Shown: piece by piece, positions 20,990-33,600 of the stretch
Position numbering within the stretch: position 1 is the first letter of the stretch
How the letters are laid out: each line of letters opens with the position of its first letter
Source: Whitmania pigra
Taxonomy: Eukaryota; Annelida; Clitellata; Hirudinida; Haemopidae
Direction of reading: 5' to 3'
Length of the DNA stretch: 64,000 bases
Assembly: GCA_021613335.1 (NCBI GenBank)
Contig: JAJTWR010000182.1
Location: forward strand, 1,813,501 to 1,877,500
Notes under the pieces: model-generated
The model's input: only the letters and a program-made list of their open reading frames with translations
The model's database searches: none
Told to the model about the DNA's origin: nothing
Translations under genes and position numbers: made by a program

Positions 20990-23900
20990 GACAAACATTG
21001 AGATAACTCAGAAGCCTCCGGGTTTATTTTATTTCAATATAAATTTATTACACACTTTTTCTGATAGTTTGGCATGTTATGGAATTGATATATTATGCTA
21101 TATAAAGTTAATATTATTACATATAAATTTCAACTTTTTTTATTAATTTTAATTATTAAAGTTTATTTTAGCATATGGTGAAAAAATATTTTTAATGTGA
21201 GTGTAAATTTACAGAAACACCTCGTCTTAAGGAAAAAACGTAGTTATATATCGAAGAAGTGTATTGAGAATTTACCTGATGAGGAATTCATGTTTTTTGG
21301 GGGAATAAAGGGTCCCCATGAATGTGACTTAACAAATCAGCCATTAAGCGATTAGACCGATCAAACCTAATTTCATTTATGAAACTAATTATTATTTTTT
21401 TATATTAATTATATAACTTTCAGATTTTTTGGAATATTTTGATATTAAGATATTACACTACATTAACTTAATTATAAATTAATTTGTAGTTTGAATGTTA
21501 ATGTCAAGAAACATCTATAACTAATAGAAGGGTTTAATTATAAAAACAAAATAGAACATAAGAGAACGTTCCTCATAAGAGAAAGGCATCACCTTTGCTT
21601 CAGTTATTGTGCTTCAGCAAAGGGTGAATATGACAATCAATTTTTTAGTTGCATAATTTTGACAACAAATGCAGCAATTGTTAGTCACACTCAACCTGAC
21701 AATTTAATTATTTCGAAATGAAACAAGCTCTTTGATCAATTAAACCTAATGTATACTTATTACACTTTTTCAGGTAGTTTTTTGGGAATATTTTGCAATT
21801 AATACATTATACTATATACAGTTACCGTTATTCTACAGTTTAATTGTAACTTAATTGTAATTATTTATGAATATTTTAAAATTTTGCAGTTTTAAATGTA
21901 AATGGTAGAAATGTATTTTAAATATGAGTGTAAATTTACAGAACCACCTCGAAATAATGAAGATGTATAATATATGTCTAAAGAACTAATGCGACTCTTT
22001 GCCAATTTCGTCCATTTTTTAAGAATGGTTTTTTGGGGATCCGCAAGGGTCTTAACAAATATGGCAATCGAATTCTAAATATAACTGAGATCAATTCAAA
22101 GAAATTCATATTTCATTATACTACAACAAGTTATGTTACACTTCCGTTTATATTACACTGCATAAATTTTAACTTTTACTTAAATTATATATTTAGACAT
22201 CTGGGTCGTTAAAATATGTCAATATTAGATATTATTATTGCTCGGGTTGAAGAACAATGTTATTCATAGTTACATCGTGCGCAATTTTCCGCAAGCTTTT
22301 TCAGTTTTAATTCAAGAATTTATAAAAGGCTCACGAAGTCTTAATTAATTTTTCAATCTTTTATTAGCCCAGCAAAAAAAACCCCATAACGTACATAATA
22401 ATGTTTACGAAATTCAAATCCTTAATTTTCATGGTTTGCACATGGGTCTGGGAAATCCCGCCAGAACCGGAAAGAAAGGACGTCGACAAGTAATTGAAAT
22501 AGTTCCAGTCGCTTCGTGTTTTTCAAAAAAATGTTAGTGTCTTCTACCTTTTAAGGCGTTCATCTTGAACATCCTGCATGGTTTTTATGGAGGTCCACAT
22601 TCTTAATATTAATAATTATATTATTATTATTATTATTGTTATTATTATTATTATTATTATCACTATTCTTATTATATTAATGTTTAATTTTTGAATCCAT
22701 TTATTATCTGAATAACACCTGTACGTCAATCAATCTACCTGTATATCCAACAGTCAATGTACGATTTAATTAATCAATAATTCGGCGCTTGCCAAATAAG
22801 GCCACGTTTCCAAACCACCCACACATCAATTGTGTACAAACATAATTTAAGAAGTTTATTATAATTAAGCGTGCATCGCATATGTTTACTCCCAACTTCT
22901 AATTTAATCCGAGTTGGTTTTGAGAACTTAGTGTTATGAATTAAAATTAAATAATTTACTTATTTCAGCAAATTAACTCTGTTTTATTTATTAATTTATT
23001 GTTTATTATTAATTCAAGATTAATTAATTAAGATCATCAACATCGTTATTGCTTCGAAAACAATAAAAAAAAAAAATTTCAAATTTGAACGTTAATTTGA
23101 AGAAACACCTCGGCGGAGGGAATACAATGGAGGGAACTAACTGTAAGGCTTAAGAAAGGTGATATGTTTGTTGGATTCGAAATTACATAATTTTTTGTTT
23201 TTTGGGATCCTCATAGGGTCTCAGGTGAAAGGAACAACCATATCCCGTCTTTAAGTCCTTGTGACGTCACAACAACTTGTCTACTATTATCATCCTCATC
23301 TGAGCTAGGTACACGCGTTTTATCCGCACCAAATGTACATTTTGCAAATATTAATGTAAATAAAACCTCGTTTGTATTTTTAATGTTGAATACATTAAGA
23401 TTTATTTGCATTGAGGCTGATTTTTGAAGTACATGCTTTAAGAAAATTAAATTTTAAAAACCCAAAATTCAAAGCTTGAATTCAAAACGTTCACGCAAGT
23501 GTTGTAAACAGAAGCGACTCTTAGAATATTTAAATATGAATAAATATAAAACAAATTATGAATGTTAATAAACACCTTAGAATAGTGAAAGAACTTAATC
23601 ATAAAAAAAACTCAAAGTGGAACACTATTACTCGTTTTGTTTTACGTCAGTGTTTGTTTGATCCGCGCAGGATCTTCAAAGGAGGTGATGACTAATTCCT
23701 AATTGTCACGTGACATTCTCGTGACGTAACCACAAGCCACGGCAATTAATTCGTGCGAAAATCTCAGTCACGTAATGTATTATTATCCATATTTTATTCA
23801 AACTACCGGCATGGATTTATTATTCTATTGGATTACCTCTGATCAAATAACCTAAATTAATCCTGGTTGACATTAAACTGTATAAATTCCAACTTCTAAT

Positions 23901-25240
23901 TAAATAGAGATTTGTATAGATTTTAAATACTTACACCTTTGCAATTTAAACAGTTAGAATTTGCATACCTATGTAAATGTGTAAAATTGCTTACAATTAA
24001 ACATACTCTTGACCGAAACGTGTTTATGATTTTGAATAATTCTTAACTATACTTAAAGATGCATTTATTTATTTCAATTTCAGACAAGTTCAAGAGGCTT
24101 TTAACCGCTTACATGACCAATAACAATAGTTCAAAAACAATTTAATAGAGATTAATATTTCAATAATAATATTTAACCAATAATATTTCAATAATAATAT
24201 TTAACCAATAATATTTCAAAAACAATTTAATAGAGAATAATATTTTAATAATAATATTTCATAAACAATTTAATAGAGAATTTCTTCAACCACGACTTAT
24301 TTCCATATAAATAATTTAACTTTTCATCGTTTATTTTAAATTTGTAAACTCAGTCATTGTTAGTTAATAAGGCGTCCAAAAATTACATAAAAATATCTTG
24401 CCATTTAATTTGTCAGATCTTTCAAAGAACTTTAACTTCAAATTTGTTAAGGTTGTTCGAATAATATACATATTATATTAATAAATATTACAATAATAAA
24501 TATTATTCACTGATGCATTATTATTATTATTATTGTTGTAGTTAATACTATTATATATAATTTTTACCATCATTAATATTATTTTCATGATCATTAACAT
24601 CATCGTAATTGTTATTAGTTTTTCATTATCATCATCAAACAAATTGCTTTTAAATTTTATCTACAATTTAAATCTTGAGCGTAAATTTACACCTCGTAAT
24701 AATGAAGAGACTAAATTATATAACTAAGGAACAGAAATGACCCTTACTTTTTAAGTTATTGTCGCGTTTTTTGGGATCCACAAGGATCTTCGTGAATGTG
24801 ACATTCAAATTGTTAGTTGTGACTTAACAACAATTCAGACATTGCGTGTCATCGCTCAACCCCACAATAATTATAACAAGATGTGATGAGCTAAGCAATG
24901 AGACAAATCAAACGATATAAATATATTATTACACTATATCGAGCCATGTCGATTACTTAAATTTTAACTTTTATAGACATTATGTAATTATCCTATAACA
25001 ATATCCAATAACGGAAATTATCCTTGGTGCTGACAGAAATTTCAGATCCACGGGATTATCGACCACGGAACCCTACGCAGTTACAATTTGAATAGACGCT
25101 GATGGGCACACCTTCAAAGCTTAACCCACAGTCCGGCTCAAAATGAGCTAGCGCGTCAATTGAGTTTTGATGTTGCAAAGAATTTGAGTCATCTTTAACT
25201 CTTGTTTTTTTTATTCGCTTATATTACGGAGGTGTTTTTG
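20990..25240. repeat. Degenerate dispersed/tandem repeat family (box A ... box B units)
   Basis: Several diverged copies of one unit lie head to tail. Box A (GTGTAAATTTACAGAAACACC, or the variant GAACGTTAATTTGAAGAAACACC) occurs near 21201, 21494, 21927, 23091, 23556 and 24679. Box B (TTTTTTGGGATCCNCAAGGGTC) follows 85-110 bp later near 21293, 22031, 23199, 23650 and 24768. Between units, another block (ACACTTTTTCAGGTAGTTTT with ATACATTATACTATATA) recurs near 21050, 21400 and 21760. Spacing is irregular (about 0.3-1.2 kb). No gene was recognised in this interval. It may be a decayed transposon or a degenerate satellite. Confidence 0.65.
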
Positions 25241-25440
25241 TTAAGTTCAGTTGCTAATTAATATTATTTTATAATTACCATCGTCATCATTTCAAAATAA
25301 ATAAATAACTGGATCATTGCTTATGACTTTCACTTAACATAGCCAAATCAAATTTCATTATTTTTCATTCTCCAAAATAAAGTCATACTTTATGATTCTC
25401 CCCTTTCATAAATATAATTGATCTGATAAGAGTTACTAGC

Positions 25441-25960
25441 TTGCGTTATCTGTTTGGTATTATTCTTGATGAGCACCTATCCTGGCTTGGTCACATAAAA
25501 CACATACAAGGCCGAATAGCTAGGAATATCGGTATCATTGCCAGAATCCGTCCTTTTGTAAGTACCAAGACATCATTACTATTATATTTTACCTTACTTA
25601 CTCTAATATTGTTAGAGCATCTACTTATCACATTTGATTAAACCAATTATTTATTTTACAAAAGCGTGTCATCCGTATAATATTTTCACTGCCAATTTCA
25701 TCTCATGCAAATTCTACTTTTATCAATAACAATTTATTAAATCTTCAACAAATACAGTCTTCAATCTGCCCTATTTATGTTCTCTTACAATAAGAATGCC
25801 CTGACAAATAAATTTTTAGGTCTTATATCCGAAAGTGTCAACTAGATGAAACCTTCATAGTCCCTCCGTTATACCAATATAGACCATCTTTTTGCCAAAC
25901 CACCCTCAAGCTTTTTTCAATAACATTCTACGGACCTAGACTATACTAGACCTGGGAGCT
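25441..25960 (+). pseudogene. LINE reverse-transcriptase C-terminal relic
   Basis: A 66-codon open frame encodes LFGIILDEHLSWLGHIKHI and RNIGIIARIRPFV, the motif that follows the RT fingers/palm in Jockey- and CR1-type LINEs. Downstream, after frameshifts and stops, traces of the next conserved block are visible (VIRIIFSLPISSHA, then LLNLQQIQ). It is too diverged from the intact LINE at 12-16 kb to be the same family. Confidence 0.65.
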
Positions 25961-26404
25961 ACCGAGCCGATTTGTAGTTAAGTCGAGCCAAGCTGAATAA
26001 TATCGGAGCCACCTCCGATTTTTTAAATCTTAAGTCGCCGCTGCATTTACAGCAAAGTCAAATTAGATTAAAAACTAGGAGTGGTCTACCACGCGGACAT
26101 TAGTCTCCTTAAACCACTATAAATTAATGTTATGTTGTGTTATGTCATTGATAGTGTACATGTACAAATGTACAATCACGATGTTTAATTTTTTTTTATT
26201 TCAAATATTCTAGATTTTTTTAACCTTAGTTTAAATTTTTTGAGGCATAAATTATATAAAGTTTGTGAATGTTCAAAATGTTCATAAATCGTTATTTACA
26301 ATCTTCGTAACTATTTGGTTTTGTATTTGTTATTCGATCGGTATTCGTACACTTTCCAAACTAACCTAATAGCTAATCTGAAATCGTCTCTTGACTGGCA
26401 CAAA

Positions 26405-27588
26405 ATGAGGAGAAGGAGTACGGTATGGACTTTTTTCACAATATGCGAAAATGATCAAACAAGAGCCAAATGTAACATTTGCGAAGCACGCATTTCGAGA
26501 GGTTCTGGAGGCAGAATGTGTACCACATCGTCACTTTTCAACCACTTGAAATTCAAACACCCTCAAGAATTCAAATTCTCAAAAAGAATGACTACCAAGG
26601 TGAACAAATATGAATTGAAATCGCAGCAAATATTGGACACGTGCCTTCGTAACAAATATATTCGAAATATCCAAATTCAATTCACTCGTTTATAGACTCT
26701 TTATATTATGCTCTCTTGTGAGCTGGTTTTTGTTTTGAATTTTTTTAAGTAAAGACAATTGACTGTTAGTGAGAAAATCAACATTCATTCCATTGAAGTT
26801 AATTAACTCTAAATGACAGACAGAATCTGATTACCCAAATCCAGAGGCTCAAGATGATTCACAGGTCAGAAGGATGAAATCTGAGAGAATCATCAAAGAA
26901 TATACCCTCGGTATTTTATTACGAATGTCAATGCATCATTCAGATAATACAACTTTGCCAGAAAATTACCATTAAAACTTTTAGCTTTTAATTTGATTTA
27001 TGAATACTTCAGAATTGCAACAATAAACAAATAAATCTAATTGATTAGAAATAATTTCTAGGGGAAGAATCCAACCTTCCATCCCCAACTTCTGAGGATC
27101 AAATCCAGCTGGTATCTTTTCCAGATATAACATTCCCTTCCAATGCAAGCCCAGCTGAAAAGCAGGCAAAACATCCACATGTCCATGTTAAAAAGTCACT
27201 AAGTCAGTGGACAGGAGGAGAAATAGATGAATGGCTGGAAAACAATGACTTAAAAAGTCACAGATTGTGGTGGGTAGCATTTCAGCTAATGATACTCAGA
27301 TTCTAATTCTGGCCATTTTAAAGATATTATATTATTATTATTAAGATAATTTGTCTGTAAGATGTTGTTACCTTAAATTCATCAACTTATTCCTCATTCA
27401 ATATAACCTACATAAGTTTGTTTTGTATTTTCAGGTTTAATAATTTTGATGGTTCCCTATTACAAGAATATGCCTTCATGATGAGGGATGCTCCAGAATC
27501 ATTCTACAGCCATCTATTCAAACACGACATTTCCATCAGGGATGCTCTTTCCATGGGGAAAGCATTAAGACAGCTACTGTTGCTATAG
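26405..27588 (+). CDS. BED zinc finger-SAM domain protein (predicted, spliced)
   Basis: Four phase-compatible exons, 26405-26648, 26824-26910, 27062-27269 and 27435-27588, give 230 aa. Residues about 5-55 form a BED-type finger: Trp8 (STVWTFF), Cys23/Cys26 (KCNIC), His47 and His52 (HLKFKH). BED fingers are found in hAT-derived DNA-binding proteins. Residues about 157-226 resemble a SAM protein-interaction domain: SLSQWTGGEIDEWLENNDL, then WFNNFDGSLLQEYAFM and a C-terminal helix ending GKALRQLLLL. Exon 1 could instead belong to a separate hAT relic that ends at 26692; joining it needs the GTAACA donor at 26649, which keeps phase (Leu-Gln junction). The SAM exons are well supported; the BED-SAM join is inference. 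Confidence 0.6.
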
Positions 27589-28606
27589 GATATTATTTTT
27601 GTGGGGAGCATGTAATTTGACAAAATTGACTATTAATTGAATTGTCATTTAAGCATTATTAAAACAACTCTACATTACTGAAGTCAATCATCACTTTAAA
27701 ATAATTTTAGGAAGTTTCAAAAACAGTATTCAATGCTAGTTTAAGGCCATAGTTTTTGTATTATTTATGACCTCTGGTAATCCATGGCCATCTCTTTTAT
27801 TTCATTCTTTGTTGTGGAAACGCCTTTGAAGTAAGTTTTGACTATGCTATTTAACTTTCCATTAATTATCTCTGGCTTACTGGCTTCTACAATTCTTACT
27901 TTCCAATATTTTCACCTGACTATTTGGTGATCACTTGTATCAAAATGTTCACCACCTGCCCATCCTTCCGTCAGACTATTATTTACTACTAATAACAAAG
28001 CGTTAGTTAAAATGTTCACTAAGATATATATCTATAACTAAAATGTTTCCGTCCTGTATTAACAGTTGCATAATTTTAATTCAGCCATAGCGACTATAAA
28101 CTTCTAGTCCGAAAAATATAGTTCTGGCTACGAATCCATCTATAATGCCTTTAAAGTGCAAAATAAATATATTATTATATATAGCAGTGTTTTGTTTTCT
28201 ATTTTATAAAGGAGAAATAGCACGATCGGTAGATAACGTCAATGGGGAAGGAATTTCGTAATTCTAGGTTTTCGTATAAAATCCAGCCTTAAACAGTTTT
28301 AAACGATTTTCCCATCCTAATCATCTAGTTAAATGGACGTTAATAAACTAGCAACCAGTCGGTTCGGATTTATTTTATAAATTTTTTTTTATGACGCTGT
28401 GTCTGTTCTGTTTAGGGTCGAGGATGGCGGCACCAGGTTATTTCAGTCGGTTTAAATTACATTTTAAAGTTCGATAAGATATCAAGAAATGAAACAATTA
28501 TATTAATACTGGCAGTCTGCTGCCTTTAAATAGTTTGAGTACAAATGGAATTATTTGTAGAGTTTTAGATTTGAATCACAATCCTTGAGCTAAGATACAA
28601 CTCAAA
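27589..28606. other. Intergenic, no recognised gene
   Basis: AT-rich spacer. A GAGGATGGCGGCACCAG followed by a GT at about 28423-28440 has the look of a first exon/donor, but no coding continuation could be tied to it. It might be the promoter-proximal exon of the small gene that follows. Confidence 0.35.
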
Positions 28607-29337
28607 ATGCAGCACGCGTTGCCACCATGGATTGCGAGACCGACCAACCTTGATACTCTTCGGTGTAGGTAATGTGATGATCTGCTGGTTAGACTTATGC
28701 AGTTGAATACATCTGGACAGTGATAGGTTTGTTGGGTGCATTAAGTTCTAGGTAAGTCATTTATTTTCTAAGTAAGTGCTTTCCGCGGATCGCCGGCTGG
28801 TGTGGTGATGTATGAAGGACTCGTCGACCTGGACACACGCAGCAATTGCTTCAAATTCTTTTCGGGTTAATTATTGAGATAAAAATTTGTATGGTCAATT
28901 TTTGGGTTTGACTTGCAATGAAATTAGGAGATTCTAGGGTCATTTTAATAATAGCTCCTTAGTGCAGTAGATCTTCAGTAAGCGTTGCACCATCAGTGCT
29001 TATTATCCATAGAAGGTTATGAGCCCCTAAATAAACGTTGGCATATTATTAGGACTTATTGATGCGTGCTTTATTGCCATGATTGCTATAAACAAATATA
29101 ATTTATTTTATATTTCGAACAATGCAATTTAAATTCACCCGAGCAAGCAGCTGGAAAGATATCAAGGAAGAATTGCAAGCAAATTCCAGGTCTTGAGCCA
29201 TCCACCCAACACAGGCAGTCTAATTACTACATTCCTCAACAATTGTTTTGTTCGTATTCATTGATTCGTAACTAACTTTCCATGTCAGGACAAGGCAGCC
29301 AAATTCCGGACTAAAGATGGATAGAACAAGAAAATAA
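28607..29337 (+). CDS. Candidate small three-exon gene, 50 aa, unknown function
   Basis: Not recognised. The exons 28607-28668, 29148-29189 and 29289-29337 have GT-AG borders and compatible phases (2, then 2). They start at ATG (MQHALPPWIARPTNLDTL), continue SSWKDIKEELQANSR, and end in a basic tail (LKMDRTRK) with a TAA. The donors (GTAATG, GTCTTG) are acceptable, but the second acceptor is weak. The amino-acid composition looks protein-like rather than repeat-like. A stronger-context ATG (GCCACCATGG) inside exon 1 leads to a stop within ten codons. It could be a real microprotein, the end of a longer gene, or chance. Confidence 0.3.
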
Positions 29338-29450
29338 ACATGGATGTAATTGAGCAGATGCGTGAGGATGAAGCAGATTGCAATCTACAGTAGGCATCGC
29401 ACCATCAATGCTTATTATCCCAAATATTAAACGATAGCCCCTGCACAAGA
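28977..29450. repeat. Pair of ~65-75-bp direct repeats
   Basis: A segment at about 28977-29040 (GCACCATCAGTGCTTATTAT ... GAGCCCCTAAA) recurs at about 29388-29450 (GCACCATCAATGCTTATTAT ... TAGCCCCTGCAC). The pair is about 410 bp apart and brackets exons 2 and 3 of the candidate small gene. It is perhaps a short dispersed repeat; nothing more can be said. Confidence 0.55.
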
Positions 29451-30671
29451 TTTTTAATTTTACATTGTATTTTTGGGTTTCTTGTTTGCTTTAAAAGTGA
29501 AACAGTTTCTCCGTCTCTGTGTATATGGATGTTGTAAGGCACTGTCCACAATCCAGCTCACAAAACAAGATTGCATAACACAAAAGGTTGTCTTGTAAAT
29601 ATCCCATCTCAAAATTCCCATTCAAAGTGCTACTCTATAGCAATCAACTTCTTAGTTGGTAAATTAAGGAGAAGACTTGTGTAAAAATTAATATCCATGA
29701 TATCATAAAATCACAATTTAAAAATAGAGTCTTGAAATTTAACAAAACTAAAAAAAAACATAAAACTTTCTCCGACATGATTAGAATTTGAAAAACTCCA
29801 CGTTAAAAGTAGGAGCTCGTCTCAAAAAATGCTCCACAGAGCTATGCTTCCAGAGCCATAACTTCAAGCAAAATGAGGGATGTATCAAGGCAGCTGCTGT
29901 GATGAAGAACTCAGTTTTGACGTCAATTCTTGGAGCGGACTTGAACTATTAATTGTCCTTAAAGCAGTCTAACAAAGAGACTTAACTTTGTTCTAATGTC
30001 ATTTTATGTCATTATCTGTTTTATTCCTGCATGAAAATAAAACATGTTCACCACTTGCCTACATGCAAATAACTGACACAAATTTTTTTGAAGCACAATC
30101 TTTTTAAAAAGCCAAGTCATGTTTGTGAGAAGGAAGCTAATTGGCCATATGAATTTGCACACTCCCCTGTTCAATGAATAAAATCTAAATATAGAGTCCA
30201 AAAATAGTTTAAAAATCACATGCAAACGATAATTTAAAACATGTCAGTGTAAAATAAAAATACAAAAGGTAAAATGCAACAGCAATAAAAATTTTCAATT
30301 TAGTTTAGTTAATTTAGCTTGTAGGAAATTATAGGCCTGTTAGCACCAACTATTAGTGAGAATCGTAGGCCGTTCGTAATCAGCAGCATAAGCTTGTAGC
30401 CAACAAACTTTTGATTGGATTTCTACGAAATGCCAAAAAATGTAAGTAGATGTGTTTATGTGTGCATAAAATGCAAGTTATAAAAAAGAATCCCAGGTTG
30501 CCATTTATAATTTGCACAATTTATAAAGCACAAACTGCTTTCTAATAACATAACTGGCTCACAACTGCGCACCAAGAAAAGGGGTCATTAAATTAAACAC
30601 ACTGGAGAAGTTTGTGCAAAAAGTGAACGAGGGGGGTAGGATCAACCCTCTCCTTAACTGGTAAGAGGGAC
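29338..30671. other. Intergenic and Zasp 3' UTR
   Basis: Holds the presumed 3' UTR of the minus-strand PDZ-LIM gene at its right side. No RNA gene or further ORF of interest was recognised. Confidence 0.5.
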
Positions 30672-33600
30672 TCAGAATCTCCGGGCGGCCCCGTGTTTCT
30701 TGCAATAAGGCTTTCCATTCTTAGCACAGAAAGACTGCCCCTCTAGGTTTATCTGGCAAGTCTGGAAATGAATAAAATTGAAGTAACATTAACAATCAAA
30801 AAGTCAACTCCATATGCTGTTATTATATGTACTTCCTAGAAAATAACATCACTTTACTTCAATGACAAGGACATTAAAATTAATAACGTGTTAGTTATAA
30901 TAAAGATTAAATTATAATCAGAATAAAACCATAACGATTATTTAAGCAAAAGAGGACTCTCCAACTTACAGAGCAGTTGAAACACTCCGAATGCCAGTTC
31001 TGGGACAGGGCTTCAACCCATCTGTCTCCAGGTTCAATTGGAAACTGACATCCATAGCACTTCGTTTGGAATAAGGCTCCCCAATCTGACCAATCAAGAA
31101 GAAAAGTTTTAAATGAAAAATAAACAAACGACAAAAGCACGATAGCAAATAAGTGAATTAATAGAGAAAACTAGGAAGCTTTTGGATCAGATGAGGCAAT
31201 AATAATAATAACTAGAGCATGAAAATATTATAGTTACTTGCGGTTAACAGAATAAACATCCTCCATTATTTGAATAATAACAAACAAATATTTATAATAG
31301 ACAATAGGCAAAACAAAGAATTCATTAAAACAAAAGAATTTTATGCAATTTGGTGTCCAAATACCACAATGTTGTTAACATGCAACACACATAACATGCT
31401 AACATGTCAAATGTTGTGTAAAATGCATGTAATTATCATAGAAGCAGACTGAAGGTGGAAAATCAAATGCGATGGATGTTATAACACAAATCACAACTGA
31501 CACAGCAAAGCATTTCAACTAACTTATTTTGAAATTAACAAGCAAAAACAAAAATTCATTCTACATCTGACAATGTTTGACACTGTGAAAGAGTCAATGG
31601 GAACAATTCCAAGACATTAGTAAAAAGCTATAAATGCAGACCAATTACATTTAACCGTTTCCTTCCTTTCTCCTTTGCTTACTTTGAACACCTTTTAAAT
31701 ACGAATTTAATGGCCATGAATAATAGTGCTGCTTGGTAGTTGTACCTCAAAAGGTGGCTGCAACCCAAAAGTCTTTGAAGCCCTTTTAAAATCATCAAAA
31801 AATACCACCAATTAATTTCAACCAACTCGGCATGCAGTTGGGCAACAACCAAAATGGCACATCATCGTCATCCAGTAAATAATCAAGTCAGCTGCCATCC
31901 AATCGAGAGTTAGTAACCCAAGAACAAATAGTGCTGCGATTGAGAAATAAATGCGTCGTAAACACATCCAGGCTGGGCTTAGGACATGAGTCAATTGAAC
32001 CTTTGGCGCAGTAAATCTTTCCGTCCTCGTTGTGGAAAGATCCGGTCCCGATGGGCTGGTGGCAGGAGGTGCAGACGAAGCACTGCAGGTGGTAGGTGTT
32101 CTTCATGGCATTTACCACCTCCTGTTGTAAGAGATGGGTCGATCATGATAACGATTAAAAGTAATGCCATCTAGATCTTTTAGTCCTCCTTTCTAATATA
32201 ACAATGCAATACTTTGCTGTTGGATGTTTTCAGTGAAAACTAAAACTTTCTAATTAATTTTTATTTCTAAGCCTTGGATGGATAAGGAATCCATGTCATT
32301 TGAGAGATTTTCTCCACAAATTCCTTACATTGAGCATGGGTGTAATGTCTCAGATGTAAGCAAGTTTCAGAAGAACTCATAAATCCTCAGCCATCAACAA
32401 ATTCTTAAATCATTCCCAAGGCCAGGGTACAATTTGTCTGCCAATGACATGAAAATGCAGGAAAAAAATGCATTATTTACATTACAGCAAATAGAAAATG
32501 AACTTTTTGGCACCCTGTCATAATAGCCCGGCGACAAAATAGCCCCGTCAAAATAGCACCATCAAAACATAAAACTCATTTCATTTAATCAAATTTGAAA
32601 TAAGTTATAGGTTAATGTATCAACTCATATAAGTATTTTTTTATAAAGTTACATTGACGGGGATGTTTTGACGGGGCTATTTTGTCGCTGGGCTATTTTG
32701 ACGGGTCACCGAACTTTTTATATGAATTATTACAAAAATGAAGTTCTCCAATGAATCACAGAATGACATATTTCTGGCAAACATCAAATTATGAACGTTA
32801 ACTGCATTTTTTAATGTTTGGAAAATACAAATTTAATGAACCTCTGTTAAATGGCTTCTTTTCATACGTTTGTTTGTTTGTTGTAGTATTATGAGTGCAT
32901 ACGCTCACCACCATCAACATCATCATCAGCATCTTATAATCAGCTCTCATAAGGTCTTATCACATCATATCATTATATTACATCTGACATTTATAAATAT
33001 ATAAATCAACATACAAGTCTACCATGTTATCACTTGATCAACCAAATCCATCCAAATAGATAGATCCTCAGTGAATGATGTAAATAATTGTTAGGGTACT
33101 TATTCAATTTCTGATCCTTGCAATAATCACGTTGAAGCAGAAAAAATTAAAAAAGTTAAAACTAAAAATTAATTAAGCCAATCGAAAACAAGCATTGAAA
33201 AGTCCTCGCACGATATGAATACCTAGATTTCTAAAAACAAATCAGTAAATAAATAAAATCAAATCGGATGAAATTGACAAGAAAGAAACAAATCTGAAAA
33301 TAATCAATAATCAAACTGAAATTAATCCTAGCAAGCCAAAGATCCAAAAGATCCAAAGATGATGGAAGACAATAATCTATCCATCTAGAACCACTACCAT
33401 CCTTCGATGGCGAGTTGTACCTTCGAGGCAATAGAAATCTCCTGAGTGGTACCGGTAGAGGAACTTCGGGATGGGTTTCCTACACTGGTGGCAGGTGAAG
33501 CAGTCGAGGTGGAGGGAGAGACCGAGGGCCAGTACCGTCTCCTTCGTCATGGTTACCAGGAATAGGTGAATTATATAGTGATGGCTTTGATGATGATGAC

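Noticed and set aside
28624..28652. Perfect Kozak ATG (GCCACCATGG)
   Set aside because: Its frame stops within ten codons, and the overlapping frame of the candidate small gene gives the better model.
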